Position numbers and translations under genes: made by a program | Shown: in pieces, positions 1-8,651 of the stretch | Position numbering within the stretch: the first letter of the stretch is position 1 | How the letters are laid out: each line of letters begins with the position of its first letter | Origin: Candidatus Stercoripulliclostridium pullicola | GTDB taxonomy: Bacteria; Bacillota; Clostridia; Christensenellales; DTU072 | Direction: 5' to 3' | Length of the DNA: 10,188 nucleotides | Assembly: GCA_017694145.1 (NCBI GenBank) | Contig: JADINF010000097.1 | Location: 1-10,188 of the forward strand | The notes under the pieces: model-generated | Told to the model about the DNA's origin: nothing | The model's input: only the letters and a program-made list of their open reading frames with translations | Database searches by the model: none

Positions 1-1596
1 ATGGTCGACACCCTGCTTCTCGATAAGACGGGAACGATAACGAACGGGAAGCTCGAAGTACTGGAAATAAAGAATTTCGTGACTGACGACAACACCCATG
101 CGGAGGACGTATTCAACACTATAGTCACCGCCACAAAGGACAAAAACAGCACGGCGGTAGCGATACGCGAACATTTCATATATGCGAAAACGCTCGACTA
201 CGTCGATTTCTGCGCGTTCTCTTCCGCTCGAAAATTCAGCGCCATCACCCTTACGGACGGCAAGACTTACGTCATGGGCGCCCCCGACTTCATCGTAAGC
301 GGTAACGACGAACTCAACGCATACGTTAACCACAACGCCGAACTGGGCAGAAGAACGCTCGCTCTTGCCGAATACGACGGCACTATAGAGGAATTCGATC
401 CCTCTCTCAGCCGTTGTATTTGCGCCGTAACGCTCGAAGACGAACTCAGAGGCGACGTCAAAGAAACTCTCGACTGGTTCCGCGCCAACGACGTCGAGAT
501 CAAAATCGTATCCGGCGACAATCCCGTAACCGTAAGCCAGATAGCCGAAAAAACGGGCGTCAGCGGCTACGAGAATTACGTCAACTGCCGCGAACTTACA
601 GACGAAGAACTCGCCGAAAAAGCGGAAAGCACCACGATATTCGGTCGCGTTTCACCCGAACAGAAATGCAAACTCGTCAATATTCTTCAGTCCCGCGGCA
701 AAGTCGTGGGAATGATCGGCGACGGCGTCAACGACGTTCAGGCGCTCAAGGAAGCGGATTGCTCCATTTCGTTTGCGGCGGCGAACGAAGTCGCGCGCAA
801 TATCTCGCGTATCATCTTGATGGACAACAACTTCAAGACGTTGCCCAGCGTCGTTCAGGAAGGCAGACAGGTCATCTCAAACATTCAGAAAGTTTCCTCG
901 CTGTACATAATGAAAAACATTTTCGTAATGTTCATGGTACTGATGTTCACCATACTCACTTTTGTCACCAAAGTGAACAGCTATCCGTTCGATACTAAGA
1001 GAATGTTGCTCATAGAGTTTTTCGTTATCGGCGTGCCCACCTTCTGCTTCGCCCTACAGCCCAATAAAGCGCGCGCTACGGACAAATTCCTTTCCAAGAT
1101 CATGCGGGCGTGTTTCCCGTCCGCTATAGGGCTTATCGTAGGTGTACTTTTCGTATTCGGCATGCTCGGATGTTTCAAGGGCGACATGACTTCCTTCGCC
1201 ACCTACGAGAACGCCTCCACAGCGGCTATCGCGCTCGCCATGGCGGGATTCGCCTGCCTTATCATCATCTCGATGCCTCCGGACTGGTTCAGACTGGGAC
1301 TCATAGTAGCGATGATCGGAGTTTCGGTACTCGCTCTTTGGGCGGATTACTATTATGCCGTGCCTCTTTTCGGCGACACTTTCCTCAATATCGACTGGGA
1401 ACTCGGCTGGTATAACTGGGTGCTTTGCGCGCTCTGCGCCGTCATCGCCGCGGTACTTACGTTGGTTTTCCGTAAACTGATAGACGTTATAGCCGCAAAA
1501 CACGGCGACAAGATATACGCTTTCTTCGAGAAACTTACGAACAAATTCAAGATCATATTCAGGAGAAAGAGCAGAGTAAACGAAAAAAATTTCTGA
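1..1596 (+). CDS. P-type cation-transporting ATPase, CtpE-like (5' end missing)
   Basis: C-terminal 531 residues of an ATP-driven membrane cation pump. The visible part opens almost at the phosphorylation motif DKTGT (Asp8), so the actuator domain and the first membrane helices lie before the window; the ATG at base 1 is probably an internal Met. Motifs follow in the expected order: the nucleotide-binding region (SARKFS near 75-80, MGAPD 92-96), SGDNP 171-175, and MIGDGVND 238-245 with the Mg-binding Asp241 and Asp245. About six hydrophobic segments follow, near 303-323, 335-352, 374-391, 407-424, 431-449 and 472-490, then a short basic tail. The SGDNP form, the stretch LPSVVQEGRQVISNIQKV and the YPF...IGVPTFCFALQPN region resemble mycobacterial CtpE (a calcium pump) and its Firmicutes relatives. 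Ion specificity is not proven here; the ion-binding helix 4 is outside the window. It converges on rel. Confidence 0.9.
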   Translation: MVDTLLLDKTGTITNGKLEVLEIKNFVTDDNTHAEDVFNTIVTATKDKNSTAVAIREHFIYAKTLDYVDFCAFSSARKFSAITLTDGKTYVMGAPDFIVSGNDELNAYVNHNAELGRRTLALAEYDGTIEEFDPSLSRCICAVTLEDELRGDVKETLDWFRANDVEIKIVSGDNPVTVSQIAEKTGVSGYENYVNCRELTDEELAEKAESTTIFGRVSPEQKCKLVNILQSRGKVVGMIGDGVNDVQALKEADCSISFAAANEVARNISRIILMDNNFKTLPSVVQEGRQVISNIQKVSSLYIMKNIFVMFMVLMFTILTFVTKVNSYPFDTKRMLLIEFFVIGVPTFCFALQPNKARATDKFLSKIMRACFPSAIGLIVGVLFVFGMLGCFKGDMTSFATYENASTAAIALAMAGFACLIIISMPPDWFRLGLIVAMIGVSVLALWADYYYAVPLFGDTFLNIDWELGWYNWVLCALCAVIAAVLTLVFRKLIDVIAAKHGDKIYAFFEKLTNKFKIIFRRKSRVNEKNF

Positions 1597-1628
1597 CCAC
1601 ATTATAAACGGTCTACGATAACGCCGTC

Positions 1629-1660
1629 AAAAAAGACCGCAGAAAAAGCGGTCTTTTCTT
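1629..1660. terminator. Bidirectional intrinsic terminator between the P-ATPase gene and rel
   Basis: A perfect 10-bp inverted repeat (AAAAGACCGC at 1631-1640 and GCGGTCTTTT at 1648-1657) surrounds a 7-nt A-rich loop. On the + strand it is followed by a T-rich tract (TTTTCTTTT from 1654). On the - strand the run of six A at 1629-1634 becomes a six-U tail. It lies about 30 nt past each converging stop codon, so it can end both transcripts. Nothing else is seen in the 93-nt intergenic space. Confidence 0.9.
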
Positions 1661-1689
1661 TTCGCGCAAACCGATAAGGCTTTTGCCGT

Positions 1690-3864
1690 TTACATTCGTT
1701 TCACCGAAATGATGTCGGGAAGCGATTGTAGTTTTTTAATTATAAACTCCAATTCATCGATGGATTTGATCTCCAACGCTATCGAAATAATAGCGATTCC
1801 CTTCTGAACGTGCAATTCCATCGCTTTGATGGAAATACCCTGATTGGCGAGAAGCGGTAAAATCGTGTTTACGACCCCCGTGCGATCGACGCACTCTATA
1901 TGCAGTTTCGCTATAAACACCGAATTATCGGTATTCGCCCAGTGAGCTTCCATAAGGCGCTCGGTTTCCATATTGCGAATATTCGGGCAATCCGTCCTGT
2001 GAATGGAAACTCCAGCTCCGCGCATGGCGTAACCGACTATACTGTCGCCCGGGACCGGGTTACAGCATTTGGCAAGTTTGACAAGGAAATCGCCGTAACC
2101 TTCCACTATTATTCCGCTTGTCGAGCGCGGTTTGGAATTAGGCTCGGGCTTAGGCGCCGTTTCGCTCTCTCCGGCGGCTTTTTTGATCATCGCCTGTTGC
2201 TTATTGTGGCGGTCGATGAGCTTCAACAATATCTGATTGGTGCCCAACGCGCCGCATCCCACCGAAGCGTACATATCGTCTGCGGAAGTGAGCGAATAAC
2301 GCTTGAAAAGCTCCTCCACCGCCGATTGATTGCTCATTAGATCGCCTAGCTGGTACCCTCTGCGTTTGGATTCGCGTTCGAGCATGTCCTTGCCAGTTTT
2401 GATATTTTCCGCAACCATATCTTTTTTGAAGAAATTGCGTATTTTGCTTTTCGCCTGCGAAGTCACGACGAATTTAAGCCAGTCGCGTGAAGGTCCTTTG
2501 CTCGCGTTGGAAGTAATTATCTCGACGACGTCGCCTGTATTGAGCGCCGTATTGAGCGGTACCATTTTGTTGTTTACGCGGGCGCCGATACACTTATTGC
2601 CCACGGCGGTGTGCACTTTGTACGCAAAATCCACAGCGGTAGCTCCCACCGGAAGATCGAACACCTCGCCTTTAGGCGAAAATACATAAATTTCGTTGCT
2701 TACGATGTTTAATTTGAGCGTCTTGAGATATTCCTGACTGTCTTTGATGTCTTCCTCGGCTTCCATCACTTCGCGCACCCAGGAAAGCCTCTTGTCTATC
2801 TCGGTTTCGCTGCCGTCCACCCTGCCTTCTTTATACTTCCAATGCGCCGCGATACCGTATTCGGCGATGCGGTTCATCTCCTGCGTGCGTATCTGTATCT
2901 CGAATATCTGTCCGAAATTGCTTACGACCGTAGTGTGCAACGATTGATATAGGTTGGGCTTCGGCATGGCGATATAGTCCTTGAACCTTCCGGGTACGGG
3001 TTTCCACATCGAATGTATAGTGCCGAGCACGGTGTAGCACTCCTTAACGTCGTCCACAATAACGCGCACCGCGATGAGATCGTATATCTGGTCAAGCGTC
3101 TTTTGCTGGTTGACCATTTTCTTATATATAGAATAAAAATGTTTAGGTCTGCCTTTGATCTCCGCTTTGATGCCGACTTTTTCAAGCTCTTTCTCTATCT
3201 CCGTAGCTATGCGCGTGACCTGTAGCATACGTTCGCCGCGCTTTGCGTCGAGTTGTTCGGACAGATACTTGTATTCTTCCGGATAGAGGTATTTCATCGA
3301 CAGATCTTCGAGCTCGCACTTTATCCCCGATATACCGAGCCTTGCCGCCATCGGTGCGTATATATCCAACGTTTCCCTCGCTATCCTTAATTGTTTTTCC
3401 GGCTTTAAGGCATCCAAAGTGCGCATATTGTGCAACCTGTCGGCAAGTTTTATAAACAGCACACGTAGGTCGAGCGATATGGCGAAAAACAGTTTCCTGA
3501 GATTTTCGGCTTGCTCTTCGACGCGCGAACTGAATTTGGATTTCAATTTGGAAAGCTTGGTAACGGCTTCTACCAGGGTATATATTTCTTCGCCGAATTT
3601 CTTTTTGAGGGTCGTTCCGTCGCAAGCGGTATCTTCCACCACGTCGTGAAGAAGCGCCGCGCATATACACGCGGGATCCATACCGAGATCGATGAGCGTT
3701 TCCGCCGTGGCTATGGGGTGCGTAATATAAGGTTCTCCCGATTCACGCACTTGCCCTTTATGACATTCCGACGCGAAAGAAAGCGCATACTCTATCTGCT
3801 GGCAGTCCTCGTCGGAATAAATTCCCTTGCACTTTTTTATAAATTCCTGTTCCCTGGTAAACAT
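1690..3864 (-). CDS. rel: Bifunctional (p)ppGpp synthetase/hydrolase (Rel, RelA/SpoT family)
   Basis: Full-length 724-residue cytosolic stringent-response enzyme that makes (p)ppGpp from ATP and GDP/GTP and also degrades it. The N-terminal HD hydrolase is intact: His35, HP at 49-50, the HD...ED motif at 73-78, and ADRLHN at 141-146. The synthetase domain carries GRPKHFYSIYKK (238-249), Asp262, RFKD at 293-296 and Glu322 in FEIQIRT. RFKD is the RXKD signature of bifunctional enzymes; synthesis-only RelA has EXDD. Then come a TGS domain (about 390-452), a helical region, a charged Pro-rich linker (about 562-583), a zinc-finger-like domain (Cys600, Cys601, His622, Cys626) and a C-terminal ACT domain (about 650-724). 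Both activities and ribosome sensing are therefore expected. The ATG lies 6 nt after the recJ stop with no recognisable Shine-Dalgarno sequence, which suggests translation coupled to recJ. It ends at the shared bidirectional terminator. Confidence 0.97.
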   Translation of the reverse strand: MFTREQEFIKKCKGIYSDEDCQQIEYALSFASECHKGQVRESGEPYITHPIATAETLIDLGMDPACICAALLHDVVEDTACDGTTLKKKFGEEIYTLVEAVTKLSKLKSKFSSRVEEQAENLRKLFFAISLDLRVLFIKLADRLHNMRTLDALKPEKQLRIARETLDIYAPMAARLGISGIKCELEDLSMKYLYPEEYKYLSEQLDAKRGERMLQVTRIATEIEKELEKVGIKAEIKGRPKHFYSIYKKMVNQQKTLDQIYDLIAVRVIVDDVKECYTVLGTIHSMWKPVPGRFKDYIAMPKPNLYQSLHTTVVSNFGQIFEIQIRTQEMNRIAEYGIAAHWKYKEGRVDGSETEIDKRLSWVREVMEAEEDIKDSQEYLKTLKLNIVSNEIYVFSPKGEVFDLPVGATAVDFAYKVHTAVGNKCIGARVNNKMVPLNTALNTGDVVEIITSNASKGPSRDWLKFVVTSQAKSKIRNFFKKDMVAENIKTGKDMLERESKRRGYQLGDLMSNQSAVEELFKRYSLTSADDMYASVGCGALGTNQILLKLIDRHNKQQAMIKKAAGESETAPKPEPNSKPRSTSGIIVEGYGDFLVKLAKCCNPVPGDSIVGYAMRGAGVSIHRTDCPNIRNMETERLMEAHWANTDNSVFIAKLHIECVDRTGVVNTILPLLANQGISIKAMELHVQKGIAIISIALEIKSIDELEFIIKKLQSLPDIISVKRM

Positions 3865-3870
3865 AGTTCG

Positions 3871-6165
3871 TTAACGTTTGCAGTTATGGATAAGTTTGAG
3901 TATTTTCGACTCGGAAAGATCCTTCTTGCCCGCATTCACGCGCAGAAAGTCGTCTTTGTCGATATATATTACCCCTATTTCGGTCAGTATACTATAACCG
4001 GTCTCGAAAACGGGGAAAGCGGCGGAATACCCTTTCAGACTCAACGTATAATATACGTCGTAGATATTCGCGAAGTTTCTGTCTTTAGCGTAAGCTTTTA
4101 TAAAGCTGAACAGTCCGAGCAATTTGTCTCTGTCGAGCGGCATAGCTTCGGGAGCGTACTCTGGCGAATTGTTGTGTACGACTATCTCCGCGGAATACTC
4201 CGCTTTGAGATCGCTTACGAAAGCCGCGGGCGGAGTGTCGAACACTTCGATCACCGAATAATATCCGTAGAAATTGTCTCGCGCGGGCGCGATCAATATA
4301 GTATTGTACGGATTGTCGCCGAGAAGTTGTCCGGTAGCAACCAAATAAGAAGGATATTCGCGCCGCAGGGCGGCAAAAGTCGCGGGCGTGAACGCGATCA
4401 ACAACCTTCCGAAAGTTTCGTCGTAGCCGCAATATGCGCGCGATACGCGCTTCAGCTCGCGCTTCGGAATAAAAGCCGCGGCGGCGCGCGCTATTATCTC
4501 GGCGTCGGGAGGTACCGCCTCCACTATCTCCATACCGCGATATACGCATCTCAAAGTTTCTCTGCCGCGGAATTCCTCTTTGTCCACCGTATAAAATACG
4601 TTTTTCAGCATAGGCGAATTAAGTATCTCTTTATTGCCGAGCTCGTTGAAGGCGACAAGTTCGCTCACGGCGTTAAGCTTGCTTTTGATATGCGCGTGCG
4701 TTTTGATCCTCTCGAACAACATTCTGCGGAACGCCGTCTTGAATACCGGACGCGGATTACCCATGCCGAAAGGCTCCAAAAGTTCGAGTTTAGTAGCGAA
4801 ATCGGTAGTAAGGTCGCTTACCGCGAGTTCCGCGTCATAATCGTAGGACGGCAGGAAATACTCGTCCGTATAAGTAGCTTTTATGTATGCGTTGGCTATT
4901 GCGGTGAACCTTTCAAGCTCTTCCGGTCTGACGCTCAGCCCTGCCGCCATGGTGTGTCCGCCGAATTGTATTATCGCTTCCTTCGCCGCCGCGAGCACTT
5001 CGTAAATATTTACCCCTTTTATACTGCGGCAAGACCCTTTCAGTACGTCGTTCTGCGTTACGAAAAGCACCGTAGGGCGAGAAAATTCTTCCGCAATTTT
5101 TGCCGCCGCAATACCTACGACTCCGCCTTCCCATCCGTCGTTATGCAGTACGATTATGCGGTTATGCGTAAGATCGTATTCGAGAAGCATGCGGCGCGCT
5201 TCGGCTATAGTTTTATTGCACAGATCCTGACGTTCTTTGTTTTCGCGATCGAGCTCTGCCGCGAGCATGTCCACGGTAGCTTTATCGTCGGTAGTGAGCA
5301 GTCGATACGATTTTTCGGCGGTACTGAGTCTTCCCGAAGCGTTCAGTCGCGGCGCTAGCTTGAATGCGACGTCGCCCGATTTTACGGGATAACCGCGTTT
5401 ATGTCCCGCGATCTCCAATAACGCCTTCAAACCGTACCTTACTTTTCCGGAGCTCAACGCTTTGAGCCCGCATGCGGCAATTATTCTGTTGTCGCCCGTA
5501 AGCGGTACCAGATCCGCTATCGTCGACACGGCGCATATATCGATGAAACGCATCGCGTATTCGTCGCCGTACAACGCCCTGACAAGCATAAACGCGACGC
5601 CCGCTCCGCATAATTCCTCCGCGTCGGTCTGCGTCTTGGGATTTATTATTACGGAATCTGGTAGCGTCGCCATCGGTTCGTGGTGATCCGTGACTACGGT
5701 TTCCATACCCAGCTCGTGCGCGAGCCTGATTTCTCCTATGGAGCCTATGCCGCAGTCCACGGTCACAAGCAACGTCGGTTTATACTTATCGTATGCGCGC
5801 TTCAGCGCGTATTCGGACAAACCGTAACCGTCTTCCGTTCTGGTAGGTATGAATACTTCCGCATCGGCGCCGTGCTCGCGAAGTGCAATACTCAATATCG
5901 CGCTCGCGCCTATACCGTCGCAATCGTAATCGCCGAACACAAGAATTTTACCGTTTGCGGAATGTTTTTCTATAAGTCTGACCGCGTCTTCGGTCCCTGC
6001 GAGAGAATACGGCGATGACAGCGCGGACGGATCCGGCGTAAGAAACGCCGCCGCTTTTTCGGCGGTGTCGTAACCGCGCGCGACTACAAGCTCCGCAAGT
6101 ATCTTTGGAAGCCCCGTTTTCGCCGCTATATCGGCTATCAACATTTGTTGCGTTCTGTCTGCCAT
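3871..6165 (-). CDS. recJ: Single-stranded-DNA-specific 5'-3' exonuclease RecJ
   Basis: 764-residue DHH-family nuclease that digests single-stranded DNA 5' to 3' in recombinational and base-excision/mismatch repair. The catalytic core shows DYDCDG at 79-84, VDCG at 136-139, DHH at 160-162 and the RLNASGR motif at 273-279. The DHHA1 domain has GSCRS at 377-381 (family members often have a small residue where Cys379 stands) and FGGHTMAAG at 401-409. An OB-fold-like DNA-binding region covers about 435-545 (PFGMGNPRPVF at 465-475). A C-terminal extension of about 215 residues follows, giving a length typical of Firmicutes RecJ, which is longer than E. coli RecJ. The N-terminus is rather short before the conserved ARGYDT segment at 29-34, but no better start is seen. 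No Shine-Dalgarno sequence precedes the ATG. Its neighbours are secF upstream and rel 6 nt downstream; apt, often found between recJ and rel, is absent. Confidence 0.96.
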   Translation of the reverse strand: MADRTQQMLIADIAAKTGLPKILAELVVARGYDTAEKAAAFLTPDPSALSSPYSLAGTEDAVRLIEKHSANGKILVFGDYDCDGIGASAILSIALREHGADAEVFIPTRTEDGYGLSEYALKRAYDKYKPTLLVTVDCGIGSIGEIRLAHELGMETVVTDHHEPMATLPDSVIINPKTQTDAEELCGAGVAFMLVRALYGDEYAMRFIDICAVSTIADLVPLTGDNRIIAACGLKALSSGKVRYGLKALLEIAGHKRGYPVKSGDVAFKLAPRLNASGRLSTAEKSYRLLTTDDKATVDMLAAELDRENKERQDLCNKTIAEARRMLLEYDLTHNRIIVLHNDGWEGGVVGIAAAKIAEEFSRPTVLFVTQNDVLKGSCRSIKGVNIYEVLAAAKEAIIQFGGHTMAAGLSVRPEELERFTAIANAYIKATYTDEYFLPSYDYDAELAVSDLTTDFATKLELLEPFGMGNPRPVFKTAFRRMLFERIKTHAHIKSKLNAVSELVAFNELGNKEILNSPMLKNVFYTVDKEEFRGRETLRCVYRGMEIVEAVPPDAEIIARAAAAFIPKRELKRVSRAYCGYDETFGRLLIAFTPATFAALRREYPSYLVATGQLLGDNPYNTILIAPARDNFYGYYSVIEVFDTPPAAFVSDLKAEYSAEIVVHNNSPEYAPEAMPLDRDKLLGLFSFIKAYAKDRNFANIYDVYYTLSLKGYSAAFPVFETGYSILTEIGVIYIDKDDFLRVNAGKKDLSESKILKLIHNCKR

Positions 6166-6169
6166 AATT

Positions 6170-6198
6170 ATTGTATATACGCAAAAAGAGCCCGTTAA
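6170..6198 (-). promoter_or_regulatory. Possible weak promoter of recJ, giving a leaderless message
   Basis: Read on the - strand, TTAACG (6198-6193), a 17-nt spacer and TACAAT (6175-6170) fit a SigA-type promoter, four of six and five of six matches to consensus. Only 4 nt separate the -10 box from the recJ ATG, so the start site would fall on or next to the start codon. That would explain the missing ribosome binding site. The -35 box lies inside the loop of the secF-recJ hairpin. This is a pattern match only, in AT-rich DNA. Confidence 0.3.
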
Positions 6199-6208
6199 GA
6201 GCTCTTTT
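6184..6208 (-). terminator. Terminator-like hairpin between secF and recJ
   Basis: An 8-bp perfect inverted repeat (AAAAGAGC at 6184-6191, GCTCTTTT at 6201-6208) encloses a 9-nt loop. On the - strand the right arm ends in five U (GCTCTTTTT) about 35 nt after the secF stop. The GC part of the stem is short and the U-run is mostly within the stem, so it may only attenuate, allowing read-through into recJ. Confidence 0.55.
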
Positions 6209-6221
6209 CGGATTGTAGTGT

Positions 6222-7301
6222 TTATCTGCGCCTTCCTCTCATTGCCGCGGCTTTCTTAGCCTTGCGCTGCTTGTTACGCCTGGCGTTCATTATCAATCCC
6301 CAGATGCTGGGAGCGAGGAATATCGACGAATACAGACCGGCGAGGATACCGAATATGATCGGTAGCGCGAAATTGGTAAGCGATTGCACGCCCCACGCTG
6401 CAAGCACTATTATCGTGATAAGCGTGGTAAAGCTCGTGAACAACGCGCGGGTCAGCGATTCGGTGACCGACGTGTCGATTATATAACCGAAATCGAGTTT
6501 CGACTTATCCTTATGTTTGTAAGGAGCCATGTTTTCGCGTACGCGGTCGAATATGACTATCGTGTTATTGATTGAATACGCGACTATGGTTATAATGCCC
6601 GCTATCAGAGAACTGTTGATCTGTATGCGGAAAATAATGACCAACGAAAGCATGATGATCACGTCGTGCAACTGAGCGCACAGCGCCGCGAGTCCGCTGA
6701 AGAAGTCGAATCTGAAAGCGATATAGATGAGCATCAGGAGCATCGCGATACCTACCGACAACAAAGCCTTCTGTATGAGGTTTTCGCTCGCCGTTGCATT
6801 GATCATCTCGGGGTTCGCCCTGACTTCGACGGAATCGCCGTATTTCGCTTTGAACGCGCTGACGACTTCTTCCGCTATCTTACGGTTGATTGCAATCATC
6901 TCTTCGGTACGCTCCGCGCTGTTGTAGTCGGAACGGATACCGTCGACTTCTATGGAGTTGGGGTAGCGGACTATAAGCGTATTGGATCCCGAATCCTGAT
7001 CGGAAGACACGAGCGCGCCGTTGCGTTCCACCACTTCGGTGATAAGCTCAAGGTTTGCTTCGCGGTTACCGCCGAGCATTTCGGCGCCGTCCATCTGTAC
7101 GGTGAGAACGGTGCCTCCTCTGAAATCTATACCTATGTTGGCAAATCCGTCATACTGGTTGTTGCCGGTATAGACCGAGCCGCATACGAGCGCGATAAAT
7201 ATGATCACCGCGGGAAGAATGAACCAATAATAAGTATTCTTCGAAATGGGCAGTTTCTGTAAGGACAATTTGATTTTCGCGAGAGCTTTGGAATCTTTCA
7301 T
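6222..7301 (-). CDS. secF: Protein translocase subunit SecF
   Basis: 359-residue inner-membrane partner of SecD, an RND-type subunit that uses the proton gradient to help pull secreted proteins out of the SecYEG channel. The first membrane helix spans about 24-44, then the GIDFRGGT motif (57-64), an extracytoplasmic domain up to about 175, and five helices to about 338 including LHDV (211-214) and the AYSINN...IFDRVREN region (241-257). Arg285 matches E. coli Arg247, which is needed for function. By counting from the E. coli sequence, Asn246 (codon AAC) stands where E. coli has Asp213, the Asp implicated in proton conduction. The C-terminal tail (341-359) is very basic, with RRNKQRKAKK and a final GRRR. 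The ATG is 1 nt after the secD stop, with a strong Shine-Dalgarno sequence inside the end of secD. Confidence 0.97.
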   Translation of the reverse strand: MKDSKALAKIKLSLQKLPISKNTYYWFILPAVIIFIALVCGSVYTGNNQYDGFANIGIDFRGGTVLTVQMDGAEMLGGNREANLELITEVVERNGALVSSDQDSGSNTLIVRYPNSIEVDGIRSDYNSAERTEEMIAINRKIAEEVVSAFKAKYGDSVEVRANPEMINATASENLIQKALLSVGIAMLLMLIYIAFRFDFFSGLAALCAQLHDVIIMLSLVIIFRIQINSSLIAGIITIVAYSINNTIVIFDRVRENMAPYKHKDKSKLDFGYIIDTSVTESLTRALFTSFTTLITIIVLAAWGVQSLTNFALPIIFGILAGLYSSIFLAPSIWGLIMNARRNKQRKAKKAAAMRGRRR

Positions 7302-7302
7302 G

Positions 7303-8649
7303 TTATTCCGCCTCCCCTGCCGTACCGGCTTTGCCGAATCTTACTTTTTCGGCGCTTTTTTTGTCGTCGTCGCTCTTCTTGAGTTTAAGCGAGTAATATA
7401 CGTCGGAATCTTCGTTGAATGCAAGCGAGATATTGAAGAGCAATCTCGTTACTATTATCGCGGTGAACATCGACAGCAGTATACCTATAAGCAACGTTAT
7501 CGCGAAACTCTTGATCGTGGACGCTCCGAGTATGATCATGATTACCGAACCTATTATCGTGGTTACGTTCGCGTCGAGAATAGCGGTCAGAGCCTTCTTG
7601 AATCCTATCTGAACGCAGGAACGTATAGGCTTACCGAAAAGTTTACGTTCGTCTTTGATACGTTCGAAAATTATTACGTTCGCGTCGACCGCCATACCTA
7701 TACTCAAAATAATACCGGCGATACTGGGGAGCGTGAGCTGTACCCACGGAACGAGAGCGAGCGCATAAATGAGAAGTACGCTGTAAATAAGGAGAGCAAA
7801 AGAAGCGAGAACGCCCATGCCGCGATAAATAACGAGCATGAACGCGATAACCATGGCAAGACCTATGATACCCGCCATAATGCCCGCTTTCAATGCGTCC
7901 TGACCGAGCGTGGGGCTTATGGTCGCGGTCTCGTCGGGACTCAGCGGAACCGCGAAAGTTCCCGCTTTAAGTTTGATCGCAAGCTCGTTTGCCTGCGCCT
8001 GAGTATAATTGCCCGTGATAACGGCGTTACCGTCGGTAATGGTAGAGTTGACCGTAGGCGCCATTATCTCTTCGCCGTTGATATAGATACCTATAGTCTT
8101 ATTGAGGTTGTTCGCCGTAGCCGTGGCAAAAGCCGAAGTGCCTTCGGCGTTGAAGGTAAGACTGATTGCATAGCTTCCTTCGTAAAGTACCGCGGAAGCG
8201 TCTTCGAGGTGCTTGCCGCCTTCGATAAGAACGTTGCCGTCCTCGTCCTTGAACTCGAGGGTGGCGGGTTCGCCGATAAGGTTCATTAGCGTTTCGGTGT
8301 CTTCGACGGACGGGATCTCAACGCGGATCTTGTCCGTACCCTGCCGTGTGACGGTAGCTTCGGTATAACCTTTAGAGAAAAGCAACGCTTCGAGATTGCT
8401 GATGGTACCTTCTATCGCAGAGTCGCGATCCGCCGTATCGATGCCGTCGAGGTCCATCGCATAAACCACATACATACCGCCTTCGAGATCAAGTCCGAGC
8501 TTGATCGTACCGGCGACCCAATGGAAATCGTAATTGGTATTGCCGATAGCGAAGCTGTCCTCGCCGTTCAAAGGAAATATCAGAAGTGCCAAGCCGATGA
8601 ATACTATCGCGAGTATCACGGCAATGACAATCGATTTTTTCTTACTCAC
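7303..8649 (-). CDS. secD: Protein translocase subunit SecD
   Basis: 448-residue membrane protein that with SecF forms the proton-driven accessory complex of the Sec pathway. A first membrane helix (about 7-26) is followed by the LGLDLEGGMY motif (51-60), a large extracytoplasmic domain to about 250, and five clustered helices (about 252-274, 279-300, 305-325, 358-376, 382-403). GMAVDANVIIFERIKDE (318-334) contains Asp322, the match to E. coli Asp519 and Thermus Asp340, which is essential for proton-coupled export; it is intact here (codon GAC). The tail is charged. The start is GTG, chosen because GGAGG lies 7 nt upstream and the basic MSKKKS start precedes the first helix. It has its own near-consensus promoter and is separated from the upstream maturase gene by a terminator. 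Stand-alone SecD of this size is usual in Clostridia. Confidence 0.97.
   Translation of the reverse strand: MSKKKSIVIAVILAIVFIGLALLIFPLNGEDSFAIGNTNYDFHWVAGTIKLGLDLEGGMYVVYAMDLDGIDTADRDSAIEGTISNLEALLFSKGYTEATVTRQGTDKIRVEIPSVEDTETLMNLIGEPATLEFKDEDGNVLIEGGKHLEDASAVLYEGSYAISLTFNAEGTSAFATATANNLNKTIGIYINGEEIMAPTVNSTITDGNAVITGNYTQAQANELAIKLKAGTFAVPLSPDETATISPTLGQDALKAGIMAGIIGLAMVIAFMLVIYRGMGVLASFALLIYSVLLIYALALVPWVQLTLPSIAGIILSIGMAVDANVIIFERIKDERKLFGKPIRSCVQIGFKKALTAILDANVTTIIGSVIMIILGASTIKSFAITLLIGILLSMFTAIIVTRLLFNISLAFNEDSDVYYSLKLKKSDDDKKSAEKVRFGKAGTAGEAE
7311..7318 (-). promoter_or_regulatory. Shine-Dalgarno sequence of secF, within the end of secD
   Basis: AGGGGAGG read on the - strand lies 9 nt before the secF ATG and overlaps the last codons of secD. 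It fixes the secF start and supports coupled translation of the two subunits in similar amounts. Confidence 0.85.
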
Positions 8650-8651
8650 AA

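Noticed and set aside
1..3. ATG at base 1 as the true start of the P-type ATPase
   Set aside because: The phosphorylated Asp is only the eighth residue. All family members need an actuator domain and membrane helices before it, so this is an internal codon of a gene cut by the window edge.
3869..3876. CGTTAACG palindrome at the recJ stop, and CGTTAA in the secF-recJ gap and before scfB
   Set aside because: It first looked like a shared operator at three junctions, but the same hexamer also occurs inside coding regions (for example near 323 and 4673) and is expected several times by chance in 10 kb.
3511..5358. 615-codon open frame on the + strand across the rel-recJ junction
   Set aside because: It is exactly in phase with the codons of rel and recJ on the other strand, so it stays open wherever these genes avoid TTA, CTA and TCA codons. 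Its product is rich in Arg, Phe and Tyr and shows no motif, while both opposing genes have complete catalytic signatures.
7246..8289. 347-codon open frame on the + strand opposite secD
   Set aside because: Also codon-aligned antisense of secD. The translation is a low-quality Arg/Tyr-rich sequence without domains, and no ribosome binding site or promoter for it is seen.
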